Numbered from the stretch's first letter, positions 7,335-14,932 are shown. The stretch is DNA of 17,566 bases from CAZSPL01 sp964608735 (GCA_964608735.1 CAZSPL010000060.1:1-17566), one strand, 5' to 3'. Program-made: numbers and translations. The notes: generated from the letters alone by a model not told the origin.

Positions 7335-8858
7335 ATGCCCCTGCCGACGGAACGTTTTCTTGTCGAATTTCCCACCGGCCGGGGTGATGTAAGGGTGGCG
7401 GCGCTGTTTCCGAACACATACGCCGTGGGAATCGCGAACCTCGGTTTCCATACAGTACTCAGGGAATTGATAGATTACGGCGGATGCGATATCCGCCGTT
7501 TCTTTTTCGATGCGGACGCGCGTGCGGGGGAGCGCATCGTTGCCCCCGAAGGCGGATCGCTGAAGGAATCGGATATCATTTTTGTGTCGATAGCGTATGA
7601 GCTTGACTACATCAACCTTGTGCGCACTCTCATGGAATCGGGTATCAAGGCGAATCGTTCGGAGCGTGGCGGACTTCCGCTCGTTCTCGCGGGCGGTGTA
7701 GCGCCGTCGGCGAATCCGCGCCCGCTCAATGATATCGTCGACGCAGCGCATATCGGCGACTGCGAGGGATATATCGCCAAATATCTCGAACCGTTTAAAC
7801 GGGGGCTGAAAGCACTGCGCGGGCCGGGCTTTACAGGCGCGCGCGAATCGCTCATGGATGAGTGGGGCGTCGAGGGCAATGCATACATTTCGATGAAGCA
7901 CGGAAGTTCGCCGGGAGAGATCCCGCAGTGGGCGTTGTATGACGGATTCGAGAATAATCCCGGGTGGAGCATCGCATTATCCCCCGAGTCGGTCTGGAGC
8001 GACACATTTTTAGTGGAGACATCGCGCGGATGCGACCGCTCATGCTCGTTCTGCATGATCGGGCATAACCGGCGGGGATGCCGCAACGCGTCGCTTGATG
8101 CGCTCACCGTGCTCATCGGGCGTTACGCCGTGGATGCCGCATCGGTCGGGCTGATCGGGAGCTCGGTCGGCTCGTACCCGGGGCTCGTCGAGTTGGTTGA
8201 GAATTGCATACGGATGGGAAAGCGCGTGGGGGTTTCATCGCTGTATTTCCCGAACGCATCCGACGAGCTTCTCGGCTTGCTTGCATCGAGCGGCGAGCGT
8301 AATGTGACACTCGCGGTGGAGACGGGTTCGCATCGTTTGCAGGAAGCGATCGGAAAACTGCTTCCGTGGGGACTTGTCGCCGAGCGAGTGAAAGCGGCTT
8401 ATGATGCGGGCATGGCATCGGTGAAGCTCTATTTCGTCATCGGTATGCCGGGCGAGGCGTTGCCGGACATAGAAGATTCGGTAGAGCTGGTGAAGCAAGT
8501 CGCGCATGCGTCGGACTTGCGTTCGCGTGGCGGAAGCGCGTCGTTCGATATCGGCGTCTCGTGTTTTGTGCCGAAAGCGGGAACACCATGGGAATCCATG
8601 CCGATGCTGGATGTGCCGGATTTAAAAGGACGTCTTGAACTGATGCGCCTTGGGTTGTTAGGGATTCCAAACCTGTCGATAAGCGCGGAAAGTCCTGAAA
8701 TGGCGCTGTTCCAAGGAATACTTTCCGTCGGGGATGAGACGACTGGCGGAATTATCCTCGATGCGGCGGAATCGGGAGAGGGATGGAGAAAGGCTTTCCG
8801 TAACGCGGCGCGCAAAGCGGGATGGATGGGAAAAATTTTGGAAAACAGAAGTGAATAG
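7335..8858 (+). CDS. B12-binding-type radical SAM protein (TIGR03960-like, COG1032)
   Basis: The 507-residue protein has a cobalamin-binding-like N-terminal domain (about 15-160). It shows the TIGR03960-type blocks VAALFPNTYAVGIANLGF, a YELDYINLVRTL segment and PLVLAGGVAPSANPRPL. A radical SAM domain follows (about 225-430) with the iron-sulfur motif C233-x3-C237-x2-C240 (RGCDRSCSFC). LAVETGSHRLQEAI and KLYFVIGMPGE match later strands of the barrel. The family often lies near cell-envelope or RNase G genes, and its substrate is unknown to me. It lacks the long C-terminal part of full-length TIGR03960 proteins. The usual DxHxxG B12 ligand motif is not evident, so cobalamin binding is doubtful. 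The start follows AGGTGAT directly after ftsZ. YgiQ-like or MiaB-like roles are less likely, as no TRAM domain is present. Confidence 0.8.
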   Translation: MPLPTERFLVEFPTGRGDVRVAALFPNTYAVGIANLGFHTVLRELIDYGGCDIRRFFFDADARAGERIVAPEGGSLKESDIIFVSIAYELDYINLVRTLMESGIKANRSERGGLPLVLAGGVAPSANPRPLNDIVDAAHIGDCEGYIAKYLEPFKRGLKALRGPGFTGARESLMDEWGVEGNAYISMKHGSSPGEIPQWALYDGFENNPGWSIALSPESVWSDTFLVETSRGCDRSCSFCMIGHNRRGCRNASLDALTVLIGRYAVDAASVGLIGSSVGSYPGLVELVENCIRMGKRVGVSSLYFPNASDELLGLLASSGERNVTLAVETGSHRLQEAIGKLLPWGLVAERVKAAYDAGMASVKLYFVIGMPGEALPDIEDSVELVKQVAHASDLRSRGGSASFDIGVSCFVPKAGTPWESMPMLDVPDLKGRLELMRLGLLGIPNLSISAESPEMALFQGILSVGDETTGGIILDAAESGEGWRKAFRNAARKAGWMGKILENRSE

Positions 8859-8862
8859 CAGA

Positions 8863-9579
8863 ATGGATTATGACGTAGCTAAAAATCTAAAACGAATCAA
8901 AGCAGCGATTGCAAAATCTTGTGAGAAGACCGGCGCGAATCCCGATGAGGTGATAATCGTCGGGGTTACGAAATATTTCGACTATCGCGGTATCGTTGCG
9001 GCGGTACGGGACGGCATCACGCATATAGGCGAGAACCGTCCGATGGAGATTCGCGACAAATTCCCCGCCGCCGACAAGGTCCTCGATGAGATGCTCGGGG
9101 CGGGGAAGCATTACACGAAACACATGATAGGCCACCTGCAGCGCAACAAGGTCAAGGCCACACTCGAGATGTTCGACATGATCCAGAGCCTCGATTCGGT
9201 GGCGCTTGCGGAGGAGATCCAAAACCAGGCCGGAAGGATGGGCATCGACCGGGTGGAGTGCCTCATCGAATTGAAGGTGAGCGAGGAAGAATCCAAGACG
9301 GGATTGGATATATCGCAGACCGATGAATTCATTTCCGCCGTGAAGAGCTTAGATAAAATCCATGTGCTCGGGATTATGGGCATGCCGCCGTATTTCCCGG
9401 ATCCGGATGAGACGCGCCCTTATTTCATGCGGATTCGGGAGACATTCGAGCGGCTTAGATCGGAAGAGAACGAAACATTCCGTATGCGCCACTTGTCGAT
9501 GGGGATGAGCCACGATTTTCATATCGCCGTCGAAGAAGGCGCGAACATGGTGCGCATAGGCCAGGCGCTTTTTAATTGA
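8863..9579 (+). CDS. yggS: YggS/YlmE-family pyridoxal-phosphate homeostasis protein
   Basis: This 238-residue single-domain PLP-binding barrel protein of the alanine racemase N-terminal fold keeps free PLP and amino acid pools in balance; no enzymatic reaction is established for the family. VIIVGVTKYF (30-39) places the PLP lysine at K37, where most members read VSKT. Also visible are GENRP (56-60), MIGHLQRNK (88-96), the ELKVSEEESKTGL strand and the C-terminal phosphate site MRHLSMGMSHDF with NMVRIGQALF. ATG 8863 is four bases after the radical SAM stop; GTG 8851 would overlap that stop and is possible. No clear Shine-Dalgarno sequence is present, so translation may be coupled. In Firmicutes the homologue ylmE likewise follows ftsZ, so the linkage is conserved; sepF is not seen here. 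Confidence 0.92.
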   Translation: MDYDVAKNLKRIKAAIAKSCEKTGANPDEVIIVGVTKYFDYRGIVAAVRDGITHIGENRPMEIRDKFPAADKVLDEMLGAGKHYTKHMIGHLQRNKVKATLEMFDMIQSLDSVALAEEIQNQAGRMGIDRVECLIELKVSEEESKTGLDISQTDEFISAVKSLDKIHVLGIMGMPPYFPDPDETRPYFMRIRETFERLRSEENETFRMRHLSMGMSHDFHIAVEEGANMVRIGQALFN

Positions 9580-9656
9580 ACCCCGGGCATCCGCCGTTTG
9601 TCATTGAATTTGAAGCATCAGCCGGGGATGAGAGAACCAGGTCGCGGGATAAAATA

Positions 9657-10991
9657 ATGTTTAAAACATCGATATTTTTCCTGATTCTCGCCATCGTCCT
9701 GTTATCGGGAACCACAGCCCATTCGGCGATTTCCAGGGAAAGCGCCGTCATCGCGGGCGTGGGAACATCGAGCACGGAATTTATCATCGAGCCCGTGGAG
9801 AATTGCGTTATCACGTGGGGCGGGGCCGGATGGTACCAGGCGAACGGCATCGCGGTCGATGAGCGCGGGGATATCTATATCGCCGGAAGATTCAAGGGCA
9901 AGGCTGACCTCAGCCCCGGTCCCGATAAGCTCAAGCGAGAATCGGTGCTCGAATATTATGACTCATGCCTGGTGAAGCTGGACCCATCGGGGGGATTCCT
10001 GTGGGCGAGCACGTGGGGTGGACGCGACTGGGATGAAGCATACGATGTAGAGATAGACTCGCAGGGGAATATATACGTCGTCGGCGACCACAAGGGGTTT
10101 ACGGATTTCATGCCCGGGGACGGCGAATTTGTTATACGCTCGCTCGGGCTCGGTTTTGATTCATACCTGATGAAATTCAACCCGTCGGGGGATGTCATTT
10201 GGGTCAAGACCTGGGGGGGTATCGATTTTGACAAAGCAAGGGGCGTGGCGATCGGACCGGATGGGGGAATCTATATCACCGGCAGTTTCAAGGGATTCGC
10301 CGATTTCAATCCCGGTGGTGAGAAGTTATCGTTCAAAGCGGCCGGAAGCGCCGATTCATATTTGATGAAGGTTGATCCGTCCGGCGAATTCGTCTGGGCG
10401 AAGACCTGGGGCGGTGACGACTGGGATGAAGCGTCGGGCGTCGCGGTATCCGCCGCCGGCATTGTATATGTAACCGGGTTCTTCTCGGAGACGATCGATC
10501 TCGACCCGGGACCGGATGTCGCGGAGTATTCATCACGGCACTTACGGGGCGATTCCTACCTTGTGAGTCTCGGGGGAGATGGTGAATATCGCTGGGCCAA
10601 GACTTGGGGCGGGGACGACTGGGACACGGCTCTCGGCGTAGCGATTGGGGCCGGCGATGATATATACGTGGTGGGTGATTTCAAGAGCCGCATGGACCTT
10701 GACCCGGGCACCATCGGTTCGGTGATAAAGTCAAACGGGGATATCGATTCATACCTCATCAAGCTTTCCGCTGAAGGGGCGTTGCTCTGGGCGCGCGCGT
10801 GGGGAGGAACCGAGCAGGATTCCGCCGGCGGAGTGGTGTTGACGTCGGACGGCTCGGTGTTCGCGGTGGGGTCGTTCTATGGCACCGTCGATTTCGATCC
10901 GGGCGTAGAGGAGGATTTGCGCAGCAGCGCGGGGGATTTCAACTCGTTCCTCATGAAATTCGACAGCGAGGGGAATTTGTCGAAGCGATGA
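9657..10991 (+). CDS. Secreted SBBP-repeat protein, six tandem repeats, probable beta-propeller
   Basis: The 444-residue protein begins with a signal peptide (about 1-24, hydrophobic core FFLILAIVLL, likely cut after AHSA). After a short spacer come six repeats of 65-66 residues, each starting with WGG at residues 54, 120, 186, 251, 317 and 382. The consensus is WGG-x-DWDEA-x-GVAI-x5-IYVTG-x-FKG-x2-DFDPG, then DSYLMK-x-DPSG-x2-WAKT. This is the SBBP (beta-propeller) family pattern; six repeats could close one propeller. Asp-rich turns (DWDEA, DFDPG) recur at the same place in each and might bind calcium, which is inference. There is no sorting signal, lipobox or catalytic motif, so the function is unknown. 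ATG 9657 is preferred over an upstream frame because it opens the signal peptide. Confidence 0.85.
   Translation: MFKTSIFFLILAIVLLSGTTAHSAISRESAVIAGVGTSSTEFIIEPVENCVITWGGAGWYQANGIAVDERGDIYIAGRFKGKADLSPGPDKLKRESVLEYYDSCLVKLDPSGGFLWASTWGGRDWDEAYDVEIDSQGNIYVVGDHKGFTDFMPGDGEFVIRSLGLGFDSYLMKFNPSGDVIWVKTWGGIDFDKARGVAIGPDGGIYITGSFKGFADFNPGGEKLSFKAAGSADSYLMKVDPSGEFVWAKTWGGDDWDEASGVAVSAAGIVYVTGFFSETIDLDPGPDVAEYSSRHLRGDSYLVSLGGDGEYRWAKTWGGDDWDTALGVAIGAGDDIYVVGDFKSRMDLDPGTIGSVIKSNGDIDSYLIKLSAEGALLWARAWGGTEQDSAGGVVLTSDGSVFAVGSFYGTVDFDPGVEEDLRSSAGDFNSFLMKFDSEGNLSKR
9816..10988 (+). repeat. Six tandem in-frame repeats of about 197 bases
   Basis: These are the DNA units of the SBBP protein, 195-198 bases each. 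The best conserved stretches encode WAKTWGGDDWD and DSYLMK, and are similar at the base level between units 3, 4 and 5. They could recombine and change the number of blades. Confidence 0.8.
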
Positions 10992-11030
10992 AGTCGAGGG
11001 GTATGTGTTGAGATAATAAACATCATCGCC

Positions 11031-11060
11031 TTGCCGCTTATCTCATATTAAGGATATAAT
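11031..11060 (+). promoter_or_regulatory. Sigma70-type promoter for the Clp_N-glycosyltransferase gene
   Basis: TTGCCG (11031-11036) and a perfect TATAAT (11055-11060) are 18 bases apart, in the only gap between the SBBP gene and the fusion gene. The expected transcript start near 11067 leaves about 40 bases of leader before ATG 11106 and lies downstream of TTG 11064, which argues against that longer start. The -35 box resembles that of the ftsA promoter (TTGCCA). Confidence 0.7.
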
Positions 11061-11105
11061 TCATTGTTAAGGATGTTGCCGGATTCGCGCCGGGCTGCAA
11101 CTATT

Positions 11106-12563
11106 ATGTGGGAAAAATTCACACCATCCGCGAAGCGAATTATCAAGTACGCTCACGAGGAAGCGAAGCATTTCAACTCAGCCTCGGTTGATAACGAACA
11201 TATCATACTCGGCATACTGCGCGACGAGGAATGCGGCGCGATGAAATTGCTTCGTGCGCTGAAAGCCGATACGGAGAAAATCCGTGAAGCGGTTGTAAGT
11301 TCAATTACGCCGGGTGAAGGGGATATCGACCAGTTAAATTTCAGCCGCGAAGCGAAAGATGTGCTCGAAGCGGGATTTCGGTCGGCGAGAGCAAGGAAAG
11401 TGAATTCGATAGGAAGCGTTGACCTCCTCATCGGTTTAATGACGGTCGAGAGTAACGTATCGGTAATCCTGAGAAATGTAGAGGTGATATGCGAGGGTAC
11501 TACTCCAGAGGGAAATGCATTTACAGAGCATTCCATCCAACAGCTTCTCGATGCCGATGGGGAATACGATGACCCGGAACGCGGAGAGGAATGTCTGAGT
11601 CGCTCGATTGAACAGGGAACTCGCATAAGGGCTGAAATTGCTTCGGGGAGAACAAAGCGCAGCATCATGGAGATACAGGAAAAGGCATCACCACTCGAAA
11701 CAATTGCCAGGCACACGACCGTAATCATCCCCGCCTACAACGAAGAGGCGAACATCGGGGATGTTATCGACCGCATACAGGCGCTCGGGCTGAATCTCGA
11801 CATCCTCGTCGTCGATGATGCATCCACCGACAAGACGAGCGAGGTCGCGAAATCCAAAGGCGTACAGGTCATCAGGCACCCGTACAACAAGGGCAACGGC
11901 GCATCGGTCAAGACCGGCATCAGGAAGGCCACACGGGAATATATACTTATAATCGACGGCGACGGCCAGCACCCGCCCGAGGAAATCCCCAACCTGCTGA
12001 AGCTGCTTCCGCAATATGAGCTCGTCGTCGGCGCGCGCACCCGCGAGAGCAGGACATCCGGTTTCCGCGATCTCGGGAATTTCATCTTCAACAATTTCGC
12101 GTCCTATGTCGCCGGATGCAAGATCCCGGACCTGACATCGGGGTTCCGCGCGATGCCGCGTGATGTCGCATTGGAATTCATCCACCTGTTCCCGAACCAG
12201 TTCTCGCTTCCCACAACCAGCACGCTGTCGGTCATCAAGTCGGGCTATTCGATTTACTACCACCCGATAAAGAGCGAAGTGCGCAAGGGGCGGAGCAAGA
12301 TACGGCCGTTCAAGGACGGCGTGAAGTTCCTCATCATCATCGTGAAGATAGCGACATTCTTCAAGCCGCTGAGGGTGTTCCTCCCGATGAGCGTATTCCT
12401 GTTCCTGCTCGGGCTGGTGTTCGGGATACTGTCGAGCATGGCGGCGGGACGTCCGCGCCTCACCGAATTCCCGATGTTGTGCCTGTTTTCGAGCCTGCTG
12501 ATTTTCTTCATGGGCCTTATAAGCGAGCAGATATCCAACCTCCGGTTCGTGAGGAGGGATTAG
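11106..12563 (+). CDS. Fusion of a ClpC-type N domain with a membrane family 2 glycosyltransferase
   Basis: This 485-residue protein has three parts. Residues 1-140 are a two-repeat Clp_N domain that aligns without gaps to the N domain of the clpC at 15171: the first 23 residues are identical and about 42 of the first 60 match. Residues about 141-203 are a charged linker. From T204 a GT-A fold follows (TVIIPAYNEE, VVDDASTDKT, DGDGQ with DxD-type D284/D286, a YELVVGARTR strand and DLTSGFRA), like polyprenyl-phosphate sugar transferases of the DPM1 type. Two hydrophobic segments near the C-terminus (about 410-470) suggest a membrane anchor with all domains cytoplasmic. The donor and acceptor cannot be told. 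ATG 11106 matches the ClpC start. An internal ATG (11667, residue 188) could yield a free enzyme, but its ribosome site is poorly spaced. The stop lies two bases before the next start. Confidence 0.88.
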   Translation: MWEKFTPSAKRIIKYAHEEAKHFNSASVDNEHIILGILRDEECGAMKLLRALKADTEKIREAVVSSITPGEGDIDQLNFSREAKDVLEAGFRSARARKVNSIGSVDLLIGLMTVESNVSVILRNVEVICEGTTPEGNAFTEHSIQQLLDADGEYDDPERGEECLSRSIEQGTRIRAEIASGRTKRSIMEIQEKASPLETIARHTTVIIPAYNEEANIGDVIDRIQALGLNLDILVVDDASTDKTSEVAKSKGVQVIRHPYNKGNGASVKTGIRKATREYILIIDGDGQHPPEEIPNLLKLLPQYELVVGARTRESRTSGFRDLGNFIFNNFASYVAGCKIPDLTSGFRAMPRDVALEFIHLFPNQFSLPTTSTLSVIKSGYSIYYHPIKSEVRKGRSKIRPFKDGVKFLIIIVKIATFFKPLRVFLPMSVFLFLLGLVFGILSSMAAGRPRLTEFPMLCLFSSLLIFFMGLISEQISNLRFVRRD

Positions 12564-12564
12564 C

Positions 12565-13683
12565 TTGGCGAGGTTTATCGTCCTCGGCCCGACGCATCCC
12601 ATCAAAGGCGGCATAAGCCACTACACGACGATACTCGTGCGCGAGCTTCGGAAGAAGCACGATGTGCGATTCATCTCATACAAATTCCAATATCCGAAAT
12701 TCCTCTATCCCGGCACCGGCCAGACCGATGATAAGTCGGAAGGAATCCGGATAGATAATGAGCCGATCTTCCATTCGATGAATCCATTCTCGCTGTCGCG
12801 AATCGTGCGCGAAATAAGGCGCGACGACCCGGACATCTTCCTGCTGAACTGGGTCACATTTTTCTTCGCACCGCATATACACTACATGTTGAAGCGTGTG
12901 AAGCCGCTTCGTACGCGCTCCCTGATGATATGCCACAACGTCAAGCAGCACGAAGACCGTCCGATGGAGGCGTATTTCACGAGGATGGCATTCAGGCATT
13001 GCGACCGGTTCATCGTGCATAGCGAAGAGGACAGGAACAACCTGCTTCAATATCGTCCCGATGCGAATGTGAAGAAGAACCTGCATCCGACATATGACAT
13101 TTTCGCCACCGAATATCCGTGGGAGCGCGATGCCGCGAGGGCGGCGCTCGATGTTGACGGCGAGGTGCTGCTGTTCTTCGGCGTGGTCAGACCGTATAAG
13201 GGATTGAAGCACCTCATCGACGCGATGCCCGCGATCCTCGAAAAGCGCAAGGTGACACTTCTGGTCGTGGGCGATTTCTGGGGCGGGCCGGAGGAATATC
13301 GCAAGCAGATTGGGAAGCTCGGGGTGGGGGAGCATGTACGGTTGTTCGACCAGTACACGCCGAACGAGGAAGTCGGCAAGTATTTCATGGCGTCGGATCT
13401 GGCGGTGCTGCCATATGAGTCAGCGACGCAGAGCGGGATAACGCAGATTGCGTATGGATTCGGATTGCCCTGCGTGGTGACGAATGTCGGCGGTTTGCCG
13501 GAAGTTGTCGATGACGGCAGGACAGGATATATAGTACCGCCGAAGGATGCGCGGGCGATTTCCGATGCGGTGCTGCGGTTCTTCGATGAGCGCGACAAGG
13601 TCGACTGGAGCGGGAATATACGTGAATTCATCAGACGCTTCAGCTGGGACCATATGATCGATACGATTGAGACTTTCTTGTAA
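12565..13683 (+). CDS. GT-B fold glycosyltransferase, family 4 type
   Basis: The 372-residue protein has two Rossmann-like halves. The N-terminal half, for the acceptor, has the glycine loop GPTHPIKGGISHY (8-20). The C-terminal half, for the nucleotide sugar, has FFGVVRPYKGLKHL (204-217, phosphate-binding R209 and K212), LLVVGDFW, and the region YESATQSGITQIAYGFGLP (284-302) followed by TNVGGLPEVV. In the usual E-x7-E motif the second Glu appears replaced by Gln, as in several retaining enzymes of this group. No membrane segment is seen, so it is probably cytoplasmic or peripheral. The start is TTG 12565, backed by GGAGGG (12553-12558) six bases upstream and by its position right after the fusion gene. 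The pair probably builds one lipid-linked or envelope glycan. The substrate is unknown. Confidence 0.88.
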   Translation: MARFIVLGPTHPIKGGISHYTTILVRELRKKHDVRFISYKFQYPKFLYPGTGQTDDKSEGIRIDNEPIFHSMNPFSLSRIVREIRRDDPDIFLLNWVTFFFAPHIHYMLKRVKPLRTRSLMICHNVKQHEDRPMEAYFTRMAFRHCDRFIVHSEEDRNNLLQYRPDANVKKNLHPTYDIFATEYPWERDAARAALDVDGEVLLFFGVVRPYKGLKHLIDAMPAILEKRKVTLLVVGDFWGGPEEYRKQIGKLGVGEHVRLFDQYTPNEEVGKYFMASDLAVLPYESATQSGITQIAYGFGLPCVVTNVGGLPEVVDDGRTGYIVPPKDARAISDAVLRFFDERDKVDWSGNIREFIRRFSWDHMIDTIETFL

Positions 13684-13707
13684 AAATCGGAACTGACCCG
13701 ATTTTCT
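13682..13707 (+). terminator. Probable intrinsic terminator after the glycosyltransferase pair
   Basis: AAAATCGG (13683-13690) pairs with CCGATTTT (13698-13705) around a seven-base loop and overlaps the TAA stop. The flanking A and T tracts would allow termination on both strands, but the T-run is only four bases and lies in the stem, so efficiency is uncertain. Confidence 0.55.
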
Positions 13708-13758
13708 AAAAGCCCGAGCCCCGACTGTCAGGGAGGGGACACTAAGCGATTAAGATTC
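13706..13758. other. Intergenic GC-rich stretch, possible remnant of a dispersed repeat
   Basis: The stretch contains CCCCGACTGTCAGGGAGGGG and GGGACACTAAG. It is unlike the neighbouring coding DNA and recalls, from memory only, short dispersed palindromic repeats of environmental bacteria. There is no coding potential. Confidence 0.2.
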
Positions 13759-13764
13759 TATAAA
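13736..13764 (+). promoter_or_regulatory. Possible promoter giving a leaderless transcript
   Basis: GGGACA (13736-13741) and TATAAA (13759-13764) are 17 bases apart. Transcription would begin at about the ATG at 13769, which has no Shine-Dalgarno sequence. This is consistent with, but does not prove, a leaderless mRNA. Confidence 0.35.
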
Positions 13765-13768
13765 CTGC

Positions 13769-14932
13769 ATGGACTATCTCGATGAAATAAAAGAACACTC
13801 GCTGAAGTGCGCGGTATCGCTCAAAGCAAGACGCGTTATGCCACGGCACTTGCTCATGGCCATCATCGAGCGCAAAGCCGAAGAGAATGAGCTGCTGAAT
13901 GAAGAGGGCATCGATCCCGAGGGGCTTCTCGAAGTGCTGAGTAAATACGGCATCGAGGAGAATGAAGCCGGGGCACACCCGGAATTCGGAGCCGGGATCC
14001 TGGAGATATCGAATCGCGCGCGCGAACTTGCTAAAAAGTATAAGGAAGAACCCGGGGTCGAATTCCTGCTCTGGGCGTTGAGTGAGAATGGTGAATTCCT
14101 CAAGGATGCGCTGATGCAGGGGATCGGGATAGACTGGAGCGAGACGGCGCGCGCGATGCAGAACCGCGTGATGTCGCGCCACGCCGCGCATACCACCTGG
14201 AGCCAGGCGCGGATTTCAGACCCCGGTCTGCATAAGGCGATGATCCACAAGTTCTTCTCGGATGACGCCAACGCGATTCTCAAAGGAGCATTCGAAAGGC
14301 TTCGCGACAACGGAGGCGGGACGCTCGGGATACCCGATGTGTTGATATCGCTGCTCGAATCCGATGAAACCGGCGAGATGAAACTGGTGCTCGCGGGAGC
14401 GGGGTTCAATGTCGATGCGCTGATTTCCAATTTACCCACATCGCAATCCGACATCGAGGAGATCGTGGCGGAAGGACGTGTCGGCTTCGAGGCGGAACTT
14501 ATCGATGCGCTTATCGACGCACGCATTCAACTCAGGGCGTTCCCCGCGGACAGGGTGGAGCGGCACCATATGCTTCTCGGGTTACTGAGGATAGGCGAGC
14601 GGAAGTTGCCCGATGTATTCTGCGAACTGAGCGATGCGGAATACGGGCCGTACCAGCACGCCGCCATAGAGTTGATTCACCTGCGGCACGGTACGCCGAA
14701 GCTCGACCTGTCGGAGGGAATCCGGCCCGAGGCATACGAGCGGATGTCGGTGGCGGAAATCCAGGGAACGCGGGCGGTGCCGGTGAAAATAGAGAACGGC
14801 AGGCTCATTGTCGGTACGCCGGGATACCTCGGTCCCGTCGCATTGAAGAAAATAGAGGAAACAGCCGATATGCCTGTAGAGGCTCGACTCGTGCCGGGAG
14901 GATGGTTCAGGGAACACGCGGGGCTGCCATAG
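13769..14932 (+). CDS. Clp_N-repeat protein with a C-terminal MshEN/T2SSE_N-like domain
   Basis: The protein has 387 residues and no ATPase domain. Four degenerate Clp_N half-repeats are suggested by helix pairs ending in an LL-x-A/G-L motif: about 1-60 (PRHLLMAII), 75-133 (GVEFLLWAL), 163-222 (GIPDVLISLLE) and 238-300 (RHHMLLGLLR). They correspond to two Clp N domains in tandem. Residues about 308-380 differ: KLDLSEGIRPEAYERM, then RAVPVKIENGRLIVGTPGY, then ADMPVEARLVPGG. This is the order of the N-terminal domain of type II secretion/pilus ATPases (PF05157; MshEN-related). The RLG-type repeats that bind cyclic di-GMP in MshEN are not seen, so ligand binding is open. It could be a ClpC adaptor or competitor. 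It lies between a terminator and clpC. The repeat calls are by eye; the C-terminal call is moderately sure. Confidence 0.7.
   Translation: MDYLDEIKEHSLKCAVSLKARRVMPRHLLMAIIERKAEENELLNEEGIDPEGLLEVLSKYGIEENEAGAHPEFGAGILEISNRARELAKKYKEEPGVEFLLWALSENGEFLKDALMQGIGIDWSETARAMQNRVMSRHAAHTTWSQARISDPGLHKAMIHKFFSDDANAILKGAFERLRDNGGGTLGIPDVLISLLESDETGEMKLVLAGAGFNVDALISNLPTSQSDIEEIVAEGRVGFEAELIDALIDARIQLRAFPADRVERHHMLLGLLRIGERKLPDVFCELSDAEYGPYQHAAIELIHLRHGTPKLDLSEGIRPEAYERMSVAEIQGTRAVPVKIENGRLIVGTPGYLGPVALKKIEETADMPVEARLVPGGWFREHAGLP

Noticed and set aside
11064..11105. Longer start (TTG 11064) for the Clp_N-glycosyltransferase
   Set aside because: An AAGGA lies at a good distance, but the expected transcript start (about 11067) is downstream of it, and the ClpC paralogue begins exactly at the residue encoded by ATG 11106.
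11641..11669. Separate glycosyltransferase gene starting at ATG 11667
   Set aside because: CGGGGAGA lies about 15 bases upstream, too far to be convincing, and there is no stop between it and the Clp_N part; kept only as a possible second product.
11688..12614. A 308-codon open frame on the minus strand across the glycosyltransferase
   Set aside because: It is antisense to clear GT-A motifs and crosses the junction with the next gene.
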